Made by a program: the position numbers and the translations under genes
Assembly (NCBI GenBank): GCA_002803225.1
Contig: NXFV01000506.1
Span: 1-64,000 of the forward strand
Direction: 5' to 3'
DNA: 64,000 nt
Source: Gamarada debralockiae
Taxonomy: Eukaryota; Ascomycota; Leotiomycetes; Helotiales; Hyphodiscaceae
The notes under the pieces: generated by a model
What the model saw: the letters and a program-made list of their open reading frames with translations, nothing else
Told to the model about the DNA's origin: nothing
Database searches by the model: none
In this document: positions 20,654 through 30,952 of the stretch, piece after piece
Position numbering within the stretch: position 1 is the first letter of the stretch
How the letters are laid out: every line of letters starts with the position of its first letter

Positions 20654-22916
20654 ATGGATGAACAACGTGGAAGATCTCCCTCTGCGGGCCATCAACAATC
20701 GCATATATCTCATAGCCCTTCCCCGCGCCAATTCCAGGAGAATGTTAATTCAATTGGTTTGGGACTCGCCCTTGACACATCAGGCAGCAACCAACAGCAG
20801 CAACAGCAGTATTTGAACAACGGCGGCTTCAACTCGAACAACAGCCTTCCAACATTTGTTGACAACAATAACGAGTTCGCAGATCAACAAGGACAAGCTT
20901 TTTCGCAAGGCGGTTTGGGCGAGACGACATATGCGCAGAGCCAGGACTTCAATCAGCGGCAGTTCAAGCAAGAAGAGCAGACAACTCCATACGGCCAACA
21001 GCAGCAACAGCCCAGCTTTACGCAGGACCTTCTCAGCGCAAACAACAACTTCAACGAGGGGGATTTCTCTTTATTCTCGACCCCGAATAACCAAGGCGAT
21101 CAATTTGACACACAATTTTTTATGAACGATCTTCCTCAGCCAGGAAATCCTTCAGTCAATCCTGCTGAGCTCAACATGTCTTCCCCGCAAATCCACCAAA
21201 CTCCGACCCCTCCAAACCTCTTACAACCCGACTCCCGCTCACCTTCTTCCGCACACCAATCCCCGTCCTTCAACCAGGGCCAATTCCAACCCTCTCCGGG
21301 CCATTCTCGAAATGCGTCGTTAGGTCCAGAGAGTGCTGCCTTCCCGCAAGGACACGAATGGAGTATGATGCCACCACAATTCACCGCCCACCGAAGGACG
21401 CCTTCAGAATATTCTGATGTGTCTGTATCATCTGCTCAACATTCACCAAATTTGCCGCATCACGACACCTTCGACTCCATAGAACAGCACCACTCACCAA
21501 TGCAAAACCCACAAGATGCCGGCCTCTACCAAGAAGTTCTGGGTATCGGGTCTTTTTCATTGTCTGATCCTCAAGTGCAACATGGTTCAAGTCCCGGAAG
21601 AGGCCTCAGCCCTGCACATAGCCCTGCGATCTCGCCTCGATTAGGCCCCCAACAACTGCCTGCTTTGAACCAGAACCAGTTCATGCTTGGTATGAATAAT
21701 GGTTTTGGACAGCAACAGAATATGTATGGGGGTCAAGGACAAGAGTCGTTTCCTCAAGCTCAACACAATAATGGTTTGGACATGGGACAAGCTCAACAGA
21801 TGGTACCACCCGAAATCAACGTTGAATTTGCGCCAACCTCAAGACAAAACAGCTTTGAGCCTCCCAAGCCCTCGTTTGATCAAGACGCCTTGACCCCTCC
21901 CGATAGAGGTACGTAAATTGAATTGCAGACTTTACTTTCAATAGCTTACGAAATTAGGTCGTCGTCGTCGAGCAGTCTCAGACCCATATAACAGTGGTTC
22001 TCCTGGCGGCTCTCGTCCCCATACTCCTTCGCTGTCACCTGGCGTTGGCCCGGAGGGGCGGTCACCCGACCCATCTCGATCTTTATCGCCGAATGATAGG
22101 ACTGGAACAACTTCCCCGAGCAGACGTCGCCAGTCAACATCTTCACTACCAAATCGAGACTACATCCTTGGACTTGCGGACCCTGAATACCAGGCAGCAT
22201 CTGCGGATAGTGGTAACGCCAAGCGAGTTCAGAAACATCCCGCCACCTTCCAGTGTACCTTGTGCCCTAAACGCTTTACTCGCGCTTATAACCTTCGCTC
22301 TCATCTTCGCACCCACACCGATGAGCGCCCATTTGTGTGTACAGTGTGCGGGAAAGCCTTTGCACGCCAACACGATAGAAAGCGCCACGAAGGACTTCAT
22401 TCCGGAGAGAAGAAGTTCGTTTGCAAAGGAGAGCTTAAGCAAGGCGGCCAGTGGGGATGTGGCCGCCGCTTTGCCCGTGCTGATGCTCTGGGCCGGCATT
22501 TCCGCTCGGAAGCGGGCCGGATCTGCATCAAGCCGTTGCTCGACGAAGAAGCAATTGAGCGACAACGTGTGTGGCAAGAGCAGCGCATGCAAAACATGCA
22601 TATGCAACAGCCACAGCCAATACCCGTGGATGCAAACGGCTTCCCGATCGATGCCAGTGGAAACTATACACTCCCTGCAGCTCTACTTGCACAGTATCCT
22701 GCCCTTGCTACCTTAAGCTGGTCAGAAATGCCGCAGGGAGACGCTGGCATCGACGATGACGGCGGAAGAAGCAGTTTCGATGCTAGCGGGTCGGAATACT
22801 ACGAAGAGGACGAGGGTGGCTATGTATCAAGTGGCCCTGGGCCACAACACGGATATCAGGGCCAGATGAACGAAGCCTATAATGGGGGCTATTCGAGTGA
22901 CATAGGTGGACGTTGA
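20654..22916 (+). CDS. crz1: C2H2 transcription factor CRZ1/CrzA
   Basis: Two exons (20654-21908, 21958-22916) encode about 737 residues. The C-terminal zinc fingers are [21 protein letters not shown] and [22 protein letters not shown] third, divergent finger follows ([26 protein letters not shown]), the layout of CRZ1. This factor is dephosphorylated by calcineurin, enters the nucleus and activates calcium, cell-wall and ion-stress genes. The N-terminal half is Gln/Asn/Ser/Pro-rich with Q runs and many SP sites, as expected for a calcineurin/kinase-regulated region. A PxIxIT-type docking site could not be fixed; PEINVEF near residue 399 is a candidate. Upstream in-frame codons lack an ATG, so 20654 is the start. 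Confidence 0.9.
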
Positions 22917-24544
22917 TGGGTTTATGTCATGTCACCGTGTACGATTTTCTTTCAGTCAAGGGTAAATTAACGTTCAGAGGATTTTCTTTTGTTTGGCCGA
23001 TTTTTTCAGGGCGCGTTAGATACCACACTTCACTTTGCTCATTAGGCATTGAGCAGTACACAACGGTCTGAAGCTCTTTTGCATTTTCAGTGATTGTATA
23101 GACTTGTACGGCGACTCGAATTGAGATTGCGTTTTTTTGAAACGGCAGACAAAAATGAATGATCTAAACCACCATTCCACCACCACCATTCCACCACCAC
23201 CATTCCACCACCCCCATTCCACCATTTGCGACTGATGTCACTGAAAATTCAGTCGTCTGAGTGAGAGCCCCCTTGGTCCCTCTTGCCCCTCTATCGTTAT
23301 CACCATATGACGCGCCACGTAGCTGGGTATGGTCCAGATTTGTCAAGATGGGGAGTTATTTTGGCTTCACTTGAGCGACAGCTGTACGGCAGTAGTCTGT
23401 ACTCGTGTATGCCTAAATCTGTGACACGTGATCGTGTTGCTGCGTCTAATACTTCCCCTTTACTGCTCTTCTCCTGCCTCCTAAGACCACTGGTCAGCGG
23501 CATAGTTTCTGGCCACATCCGAAGTGGTAGAATGGTAGTTGGGTGAAAGGAGATTATGGGATAATTTCCTGACCCCTCACGATATCTTTCGTGTCCCTAA
23601 ATTTATTTACCCAGGACGTATCGGCAAACTTTAAGTAATAGGATCCAGCAATATTGGGCTATTGGCTTGCGCAGCCGTCAATGCATTCCCGCACTGTACG
23701 AATGAATCACTCCCGTTTGTCGGCGCATAGCATCGTACAAGGGGGCCACGACCAAGACTGGTGTACCAGTACCACACCCTCATTCTCACCGAATCTCTGT
23801 CCCAGCCAACCGGCAGCACATGTTAAAATCGCCCCTTATGCACAACTCAATTGTTTCCGTCGATTCGATGATCGTTTTTCGTCGTTCTTGACGACGAAGT
23901 TGCGGTGTAGCTATGCAAAGAGCAGAATCCAGTCATGACTGTGGAGAATGCTTCACTAGCACATCCGTTGTCCACCTCGATCTACCTTACAGATGCTGCA
24001 ATTCCATGGTTGGCATGTTGGTACCCGTGTCCGGCGCATTTACCGTCAGAAAAGCTCCCATTGTTTTTTCAGCCCATAGCGCCAGATCCCTGCCCAAGAG
24101 GTTTCTTGTCAACATCGGGCAAAATAATAAGTAGACATCTTTTGTTGAAAAACTTTGCGCGCTCACCCTCAGATGTGATCGTGTATCGGATCGAGGCACG
24201 GACGAGCGCTTCGATAAGGGCTCTGTGAGCGTGATACACAAGCAAATTCCAGGCCGTTGTCTCAGAGTCCCTGTACTTTGGCGAGAAACAAACGATAATA
24301 CCTCCCTTGCCTGCGAAAAGACCCCTTGTGACCACTTCTGTCCTCTATCTTGGAACTTTATTCATACATTTTCTTTCCGGATATCTAAATATCCATCACT
24401 TGAACTGAAATCGAAGGCCATCAGCCCTCTCTACATCTTATTGCTTGTCGCTCACTGCAATTCGAATCAACAACCTAGCCCTCGGTATTGTAGCTTCGAT
24501 GAGTTTGACACCAATCCGCGACCACACGAGCTCGAACATCCATA
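22917..24544. other. Intergenic with a CCACCATT microsatellite
   Basis: About 1.6 kb between CRZ1 and the giant repeat protein. Apart from the array at 23166-23226 I see no gene. Confidence 0.5.
23166..23226 (+). repeat. 12-13-nt microsatellite (ccaccattccac units)
   Basis: Five or so tandem units of ccaccattccac or ccaccaccattcc, with one C-rich variant, lie in the CRZ1 3' flank. The glycine/tryptophan-rich frames they create on the minus strand are repeat artefacts. Confidence 0.85.
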
Positions 24545-24973
24545 ATGGCAGCGGTCGAGGGTTTATTGTACTGCGGCGATCGCCCAGGGAACGACTATGG
24601 GTCGACTACGACCCAGCCTTGGACGATTGGTTGGGATGACAATGACACTGCGATAAGGCTGAACCTCATCGCGAGAGCATGGATTGCATCACGGACTTCA
24701 ATGAGGCCTGAAGGTGCATATCGGGCAGAATTGGTACGAGAGCGGCGATTTTTCCATCCTTCTCGAACCTATGTCATGTACATGGCTGTTGTCGTGCAGT
24801 AGCGGCTGAAAGCCTGCCGCGCAGTACGGCGGTGTGAACCCAAACAGTCAGATCTCTAACGACATTTACAGAACATATTTCCAAATTTGGCACCTACGTG
24901 GCCATGCAGATGGGATCGCGAACCTCTGAAAGTCCCGAAAAGTTCTTCGGAATGGCGCCATTGTCCTTCGAAA
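24545..24973 (+). other. Possible 5' exons of the giant repeat protein, or a small upstream gene
   Basis: An ATG at 24545 opens MAAVEGLLYCGDRPGNDYG and IARAWIASRTSMRPE. A GTGCAT donor at 24714 and an ACAG acceptor at 24871 join it in phase to HISKFGTYVAMQMGSRTSE and SPEKFFGMAPLSFES, which then meets GTAAGT at 24974. The only in-frame continuation into the giant protein would need a 34-nt intron, which is very short. Alternatively, a GTACGAG donor at about 24737 joins the same acceptor in the giant protein's own frame. Family not recognised. Confidence 0.3.
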
Positions 24974-25111
24974 GTAAGTGACGGGGTAGCCGACCTACAC
25001 GACTCAGATGCCCTCGCCAGAGAGCACGCGCATGACCCGATTGTATCCCGAATTACCCCTCCTTCCTCGAAAAACGAATCTCGAGACGAATCGCTACTTC
25101 TCGATCCAACC

Positions 25112-28100
25112 ATGGCTCCACCGATTGACTTTCAATCGCAGGACGGGTTCCAACAAGCAGCTGGAAAGAAGGCCAAGAAAGCGGCCAAGGCTGCTGCGAA
25201 GTCAAAGTGGGCGGATGATGATGATGAGAATGGCAGCAAGAAGGACGATGGTGAAGGAAGCAACGGCGGGGATAAAGGCGGTGATGCTGGCGCAGGCGAT
25301 GGTGATGGCGATAAGAAGGACGAGGGAAATGGAGAGGGTGGTAACGAACCGAATCCCGAGGATGAGTGGGATGCTTTTTTGCCTGCAAAGGGGAAGAAGA
25401 AGGGCAAGAAGAGCAACAAGGCTGAGGACCCTCCTGCACCTCCCACAGCAGAGAAGTTCGACGCCTTCCACGAGATCAATTTGGGTGACACAGGGCCGTC
25501 GTTAGATTTAAGCTTCGATACTGGCACGACGGGTACAAAGAGCTCTGGCGGATTTGGCGCTTGGGGGAGTAACTGGAATACGGGAACGACCAATACCTGG
25601 GATTTCTCCGCCACAACTACCATAACTACCCCAGCGACTGATACCAAAGTCAGCACTGAGATCGACAACAACCCTTGGAGTCTCAACCGAGGGAAGCCGA
25701 AGAAGAAAGATAAGGCCGGGTCTTTCTCCTTTGGTGCCCTTGATGAGGAAACCAAGGCAGATGAACCAGATCCGCCTGCTGAAAAGAAGGAAGATGCATT
25801 CGACTTTGGTTTCACGTCAGTGAACAAAAAGGACAAGAAGAAGAAAAAGGCTGGTCTCATCAACGAAGTCGAAGAGGTCAAGGAAGAGCCTACAGAGGAA
25901 CCCACACCGGCTGCTGAGGAGGCAGCTGAAGATGATTGGGGATCATGGGGTACAGCCAAGACCAAGAAAAAAGGCGGAAAGAAGGCTGTAGAGTCCGACC
26001 CACCCAAGATCGAACCCACCAAAGTGGAAGAGCCAGCACCTGCAGAAGAGCTCTGGTCATTTGGAACATCAAAAAAGGACAAGAAAAAGAAGAAGGGGTT
26101 GATTGCCGAACCTGAGGAGGTGAAGGAAGAGCCCAAAGAGGAGGAGCCGCCAGCTGCTGAGGAACCCGTTGACGATTGGGGAACTTGGGGGACTGCAAAG
26201 ACCAAGAAGAAGGGTGGTAAGAAGGCGGAACCGGAACCGTCCAAAGTCGAACCGAAGGTGGAAGACCCCCCAGTTGAGGAAGATTGGCTTGCCAGCACTT
26301 CTAAGAAGGACAAGAAGAAGAAGGGCAAGAATGTTGTTGAAGAACCGCCCAAGATCGAAGAGAAATTACCGGATCCAGAACCTGAGCCAGAGGCAGCTGC
26401 GGATGATTTTGGTTGGGGCACTGCTTTTGGCAAGAAAGATAAGAAGAAGAAGGGCAAAAATGTTGTTGAAGAACCGCCCAAGATCGAAGAGAAGTTACCG
26501 GATCCAGAACCTGAGCCAGAGGCAGCTGCGGATGATTTTGGTTGGGGCACTGCTTTTGGTAAGAAAGATAAGAAGAAGAAGGGTAAGGCGGCCGAAGAGA
26601 AGGTTGAAGAAACACCTAAGGAGCCAGATCCAATTCCAGACCCTGATCCAGCGCCTGCTGAGGACAATTTGTGGTCTTTTGGAACTTCGAAGAAGGACAA
26701 GAAAAAGAAGGGCAAGGGTGCTGTTGAGGAGCCTCCCAAGGTCGAAGAGAAGCAGCCAGACCCAGAATCTGAAGCAGCAGCTGATGATTTTGGTTGGGGA
26801 TCTTTTAGTACCAAGAAGGACAAGAAAAAGGGCAAGGGGGCGATGGAGGAACCTGTCAAAGCCAAGGAACCCACTCCAGAGCCCGAACCTGCACCTGTTG
26901 AGGATGATCCATGGGGTACTTCTTTCGGGACGTCCAAGAAGGATAAGAAAAAGAAGAAGGGTGCAATTGAAGAGATCGCCAAGGTTGAAGAAGTTCCTCC
27001 TCCAGCTCCTGACCCGGAGCCTGCTGCTGTTGAAGACGACATGGGCTGGGCTACAAGTGTTTGGGGAGGATCCAAGAAGGACAAGAAAAAGGGCGCCAAG
27101 GTAAAAGAAGTATCTCCGCCACCACCTCCAGATCCCACACCCATTGCTGAAGCGATCGAGCCTGCGGAAAACGATGATTGGATGGATTGGGGTCAGAAGA
27201 AGGACAAGAAAAAGGCCAAGGCTGGCAAGGAGGCATCGAAGGCTTTGGTCGAAATCAAGGCTGAGGAACCGGAACCGCCTTCTCCAACACCACCACCCGC
27301 TGTCCCCGAAGTTGGTGATGCTGCTGGTGAGGATGACTTCTTTAGCTCTTGGGGTACTGCTTCTAAGAAGGATAAGAAGAAGAAGGGTGGCAAAACTTCA
27401 ACTCTTGTGTCCCCGGAGGCCTCAATTCATATCGACGATTCCATCATCAAGCCCGATGCAATCGAAGAACCCAAGACTGACGACATCTGGGGTACGGCTG
27501 CTTCCAAGAAGGACAAGAAAAAGAACAAAAAGAACATCCCAGTCGAGGTTGTTGACGAAACTTCTACTCCCGAACCTGAACCTGAACCCGTTGAAGAAAT
27601 AAAGGCCGCTGATGATGATTGGGGAACGTGGGGTGCTGCTTCCAAGAAAGACAAGAAGAGCAAAGCGAAGAAGGTCGTTGACCCTCCACCACCAGCACCA
27701 ACACCTCCAGCTATGGACCTCACAGAACCTGAGCCTGATAACATCTGGGATTTTGGAACGACCGCCAAGAAAACCAAGTCCAAGGAAAAGGAACCTACAC
27801 CTCCTCCAGCTCCGAAACTCAGCAAGAAAGAGCAGGAAAAGGCCGACAAGCTGGCTGAGAAGGCCAAAAAGAAGGCTGAAAAGGAGGAAGCTGAATTAAA
27901 AGCTGCCGAGGAGGCCAAGGAAGCTGAGGAGACCGCCAGATTGGAAGCTGAGGCCAAAGCTAAAGAGGAGGAGGCAGCTGCCGCCAAAGCCGCCATGAAT
28001 GCCCCAAAGTTGTCCAAGAAGGAGCAAAGAGCGGCCGACTTAAAGAAGAAGAAAGCTGAGGAGGAGGAAGCAGCCAAAAAGAAAGCTGAAGAAGAAGACG

Positions 28101-30952
28101 CTGCCGCAATTGCTCTACTTGCTGAAATCGAAGCCGAGGAAGCTGAAGCAAAAGCTGCCAAAGAGAAGGAAGCTCTTGAGGCTGCCAAGAAGGATAAGAA
28201 ATCGTCCAAACTCAGCAAAACCGACAGTAAAAGCAAAAAGTCCAAGGAAAAGGAGCCGGAACCCGAACCCGAACCTTTGATAGATCTCAAATCGCCTAAA
28301 GCAGAGCCTGCTGCTGACCCCTTCTCATTCTGGGGTGCAACAACTAAGAAGAGCAAGGGTACTGAGGCATCGAAAAAGGAGGCGTTTTCGCTAATAGACG
28401 AGATTGCGATTGCTGACAAAGCAAAACTTCCAGAAGCTACCGTGAAGGACACGACGACATCTTTCAAATCATCTTCAAATGCGATGAAGGCATCAGTACT
28501 GACGAAGAAACCAGTCGGAGGAAAGATCGCTGATAGGTTGAAGGCCTTTGAGTCACCCATCGAAGTAGCTGCGCCACCTCCACCACCACCACCCCCGCCT
28601 CCTGCACCTTCGCCACCAAAAGACGATAAAAAGAAGTCCAGCCTCACCAAATCGCAACCCACAACATCTAAATCTTCATCCAAAAAAGACAAAGAAATTG
28701 TTGTCGAGCAAAAGCCTGATTCGCCCAAGAAGTCAAAATCGAAAGCAGTGCCCGGTAGCTTTCCCACGGATGGTGGTGATGATGAGATTGTCGAAATCAT
28801 AGAGATGCCTATCGACAAGAAATCGAGTAGGAAGAGCAAATCATCCAGCAAAGAAAAGGAACCTTCCAAGGAAAAAGAGGTGCCTACTGCTCCTCCAACC
28901 CCGCCACCGGAGCCCAAATCCTCCAAAAAGGAACGTCCACGAGTTGTTCGCGATGGACCTGGATCATCTTGGGGCGCATGGGGTGCGACTACCTCCAAGG
29001 ACAAGGATGAGAAGAAGTCATCGAAAGATCGCAAATCTGATGAGTCACCTAAGAAGGAGGAGAAGAAATCCAAGGATTCTGAGTTGAAACGGTCCAAATC
29101 ATCAGCCAAGAAGTCCGACAAAGATGACAAGGGTTCATCAAAGGGCTCATCCTCCGACAAAGCTGATAGGCCTCCGATATCAAGAGGTCTTTCAAGTATG
29201 TTCGGTGCGCCATCGAGGTCCAAATCGGTATCAGAAAAGCGGTCAAGCAGGCCTAGCTCGCGTCGTCAGTCCGTCGTTGTTGATGGAGGAATCATGTCCC
29301 CACCCCCGGATGACAGGGATGTTCCTGAGATGTCAGCCAAGGCAGCAAAGATGTTCGGAATCACACCAACGAAACTTTCTCGAAGCAAATCCGAGAGGAA
29401 GAGCAAGTCACGTGGTATGCTTCCATCACATTCCACGATACTCCATCGAAGAAAATCTGACAAACTTGATATAGGTCTTGATGATGATGACGATATAGTC
29501 ATGGTCGGAGGCGACGATCTTGCTACCAGCCCGGAGAAGCCAAGTCGTGACCGTAAAGGAAAATCGAAGGTAATTGCAGACCCTATTTTCAAAAACGCCC
29601 CGCCACCACCACCAGCTGTGCCAATGCCGCCTGGAGATGACGAATTGCCAATTCGAAGGAAGAAGCCATCTACCAAGGAGTCAAGTGCTAATGCTAGAAT
29701 TTCAAAACAGGCGAAACAAGAAGATGATATTGTCATGGTCGATGCCGATGGACCTTCGGAAGCCCCCGGCCTGAAGCGGTCCGACTCCTCCGCTAAGAAA
29801 GCTGGACTCGGTGGAATGTTTGGTGGTCTCCTTCCGAAATCTCGTCCGGACAACAAACGCCGCAGTACCGCTTTGACGGATGACGAAGGACGCGGTCTAA
29901 GACGTGAAGATCGAAAGATCAAACGACCTGCCAAGGAGCGCTCGGAAGGCGATGCGGACCAGGATGTTACCATGTCTGGAGGCGCAGCCGAGGAGGATCA
30001 AGAGGCCAGAAGAGAGGCTCGACGCGCCCGACGAGCAGAGAAAGAAGCCGCTGAAAAGGCTGCTGAAGATGCGCGGCGAGCCAAGGATGAGGAACGGAGA
30101 GAACGTCGTCGCAAGCAAGAGGAAGAGATGGAAGCTCGACGACAAGAAGAAAAGGAAGCCAGACGTGCAGCGAGACGTGAGCAGAGGGCCCGGGAGGATG
30201 CTGAAAGAGAAGCTGCGGAGGCCAAGGAGGCTGAACGTGCAGAGCGACGACGCGCCAGGAGAGCTGAGAGGGAGAAAGAGGCTGCCCAGACCGATGGAGA
30301 ACCTCTTACTGAAGATCCAGCTCGCTTGAAGAGGTCGGATCGCAGAAAATCTCATATAGATGCTCCAGTTGAGGGCGATGAGGAGCGTCGTCGAAGACGC
30401 GAAGAACGACGTCGTATGCGTTCATCAGAAGCTCCCAAAACCTCACGTCGCAAGTCAGCGCCGATAGTAGACAGTTATTTTGACCCACGTAATGGCAGCA
30501 AATCCCGCGACGCTGAGCCAGAGTACCTTCCTGCCGATGGCCCTGTCTACAAAGATGCGAAGCGCAAGAAGGATAAAGCCGGCTGGCCGCATTCTGGTAC
30601 TGATTCATGGGTGAAAGATCATTCAGACGCGCCGCCACCACCGGAAGATGAACCTCCTGTGGAAGATGGACCAGCGGATGATCCGATTGCTGATGAGAAT
30701 GCCCGTCGGAATCTGAGGAAGACACGTCGATATTCCAAATATGAAGATGGGGCAGGCGCTGATGACCAAGGGGAGAGAAGACGAAGACGCGAGTCGAGGA
30801 GGCACGAGAAAGAAGCTGTGAGGAGTTCCGAGGGAAGTCAGGGTGATGGGCGAAGATCAAGCCGCAGAGAATCTGCTTATATCGACGCGTCTCGGGCGCC
30901 TAGCGCGCAAGGAGGTCTTTTCAGTCGTTTCAAAAAGATCGCTGGAGTTTAA
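25112..30952 (+). CDS. Giant low-complexity protein with WG..KKDKKKK repeats
   Basis: A single open frame of about 1,946 residues from MAPPIDFQSQDGF. I do not recognise an annotated family. Residues about 180-950 hold 14 or so copies of a 40-60-residue unit: an acidic Pro/Glu spacer (EEPPKIEEKLPDPEPEPE), then DD(F/W)GWGT or DDWGTWG, then KKDKKKKGK. Two adjacent 43-residue units are nearly identical at DNA level (129-bp period, 26321-26578). A coiled-coil-like Ala/Glu/Lys stretch follows (about 900-1050), then a polyproline run (PPPPPPPPPPAP), Ser/Lys-rich segments, two acidic IVMV motifs (DDDDDIVMVGGDD and DDIVMVDAD), a second Arg/Glu helix region (RREARRARRAEKEAAEKA) and the C-terminus GGLFSRFKKIAGV. 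It is predicted disordered and highly charged. A structural or tethering role is inference only. The frame is open further upstream but without an ATG before 25112. Confidence 0.75.
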   Translation: MAPPIDFQSQDGFQQAAGKKAKKAAKAAAKSKWADDDDENGSKKDDGEGSNGGDKGGDAGAGDGDGDKKDEGNGEGGNEPNPEDEWDAFLPAKGKKKGKKSNKAEDPPAPPTAEKFDAFHEINLGDTGPSLDLSFDTGTTGTKSSGGFGAWGSNWNTGTTNTWDFSATTTITTPATDTKVSTEIDNNPWSLNRGKPKKKDKAGSFSFGALDEETKADEPDPPAEKKEDAFDFGFTSVNKKDKKKKKAGLINEVEEVKEEPTEEPTPAAEEAAEDDWGSWGTAKTKKKGGKKAVESDPPKIEPTKVEEPAPAEELWSFGTSKKDKKKKKGLIAEPEEVKEEPKEEEPPAAEEPVDDWGTWGTAKTKKKGGKKAEPEPSKVEPKVEDPPVEEDWLASTSKKDKKKKGKNVVEEPPKIEEKLPDPEPEPEAAADDFGWGTAFGKKDKKKKGKNVVEEPPKIEEKLPDPEPEPEAAADDFGWGTAFGKKDKKKKGKAAEEKVEETPKEPDPIPDPDPAPAEDNLWSFGTSKKDKKKKGKGAVEEPPKVEEKQPDPESEAAADDFGWGSFSTKKDKKKGKGAMEEPVKAKEPTPEPEPAPVEDDPWGTSFGTSKKDKKKKKGAIEEIAKVEEVPPPAPDPEPAAVEDDMGWATSVWGGSKKDKKKGAKVKEVSPPPPPDPTPIAEAIEPAENDDWMDWGQKKDKKKAKAGKEASKALVEIKAEEPEPPSPTPPPAVPEVGDAAGEDDFFSSWGTASKKDKKKKGGKTSTLVSPEASIHIDDSIIKPDAIEEPKTDDIWGTAASKKDKKKNKKNIPVEVVDETSTPEPEPEPVEEIKAADDDWGTWGAASKKDKKSKAKKVVDPPPPAPTPPAMDLTEPEPDNIWDFGTTAKKTKSKEKEPTPPPAPKLSKKEQEKADKLAEKAKKKAEKEEAELKAAEEAKEAEETARLEAEAKAKEEEAAAAKAAMNAPKLSKKEQRAADLKKKKAEEEEAAKKKAEEEDAAAIALLAEIEAEEAEAKAAKEKEALEAAKKDKKSSKLSKTDSKSKKSKEKEPEPEPEPLIDLKSPKAEPAADPFSFWGATTKKSKGTEASKKEAFSLIDEIAIADKAKLPEATVKDTTTSFKSSSNAMKASVLTKKPVGGKIADRLKAFESPIEVAAPPPPPPPPPPAPSPPKDDKKKSSLTKSQPTTSKSSSKKDKEIVVEQKPDSPKKSKSKAVPGSFPTDGGDDEIVEIIEMPIDKKSSRKSKSSSKEKEPSKEKEVPTAPPTPPPEPKSSKKERPRVVRDGPGSSWGAWGATTSKDKDEKKSSKDRKSDESPKKEEKKSKDSELKRSKSSAKKSDKDDKGSSKGSSSDKADRPPISRGLSSMFGAPSRSKSVSEKRSSRPSSRRQSVVVDGGIMSPPPDDRDVPEMSAKAAKMFGITPTKLSRSKSERKSKSRGMLPSHSTILHRRKSDKLDIGLDDDDDIVMVGGDDLATSPEKPSRDRKGKSKVIADPIFKNAPPPPPAVPMPPGDDELPIRRKKPSTKESSANARISKQAKQEDDIVMVDADGPSEAPGLKRSDSSAKKAGLGGMFGGLLPKSRPDNKRRSTALTDDEGRGLRREDRKIKRPAKERSEGDADQDVTMSGGAAEEDQEARREARRARRAEKEAAEKAAEDARRAKDEERRERRRKQEEEMEARRQEEKEARRAARREQRAREDAEREAAEAKEAERAERRRARRAEREKEAAQTDGEPLTEDPARLKRSDRRKSHIDAPVEGDEERRRRREERRRMRSSEAPKTSRRKSAPIVDSYFDPRNGSKSRDAEPEYLPADGPVYKDAKRKKDKAGWPHSGTDSWVKDHSDAPPPPEDEPPVEDGPADDPIADENARRNLRKTRRYSKYEDGAGADDQGERRRRRESRRHEKEAVRSSEGSQGDGRRSSRRESAYIDASRAPSAQGGLFSRFKKIAGV
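26321..26578 (+). repeat. Near-perfect 129-bp tandem duplication in the giant gene
   Basis: Positions 26321-26449 and 26450-26578 differ at only a few third positions (for example gagaaattacc versus gagaagttacc). They encode the same 43-residue unit, KGKNVVEEPPKIEE through GWGTAFGKKDKKK, twice. Confidence 0.9.

Noticed and set aside
23016..23346. Trp/Gly-rich minus-strand frames
   Set aside because: They are created by the ccaccattccac microsatellite and not by a gene.
25132..29223. Long minus-strand open frames (670 and 598 codons) opposite the giant gene
   Set aside because: They are Ser/Phe/Pro low-complexity complements of Lys/Glu-rich codons. The plus frame has the regular repeats and a clean start and stop.
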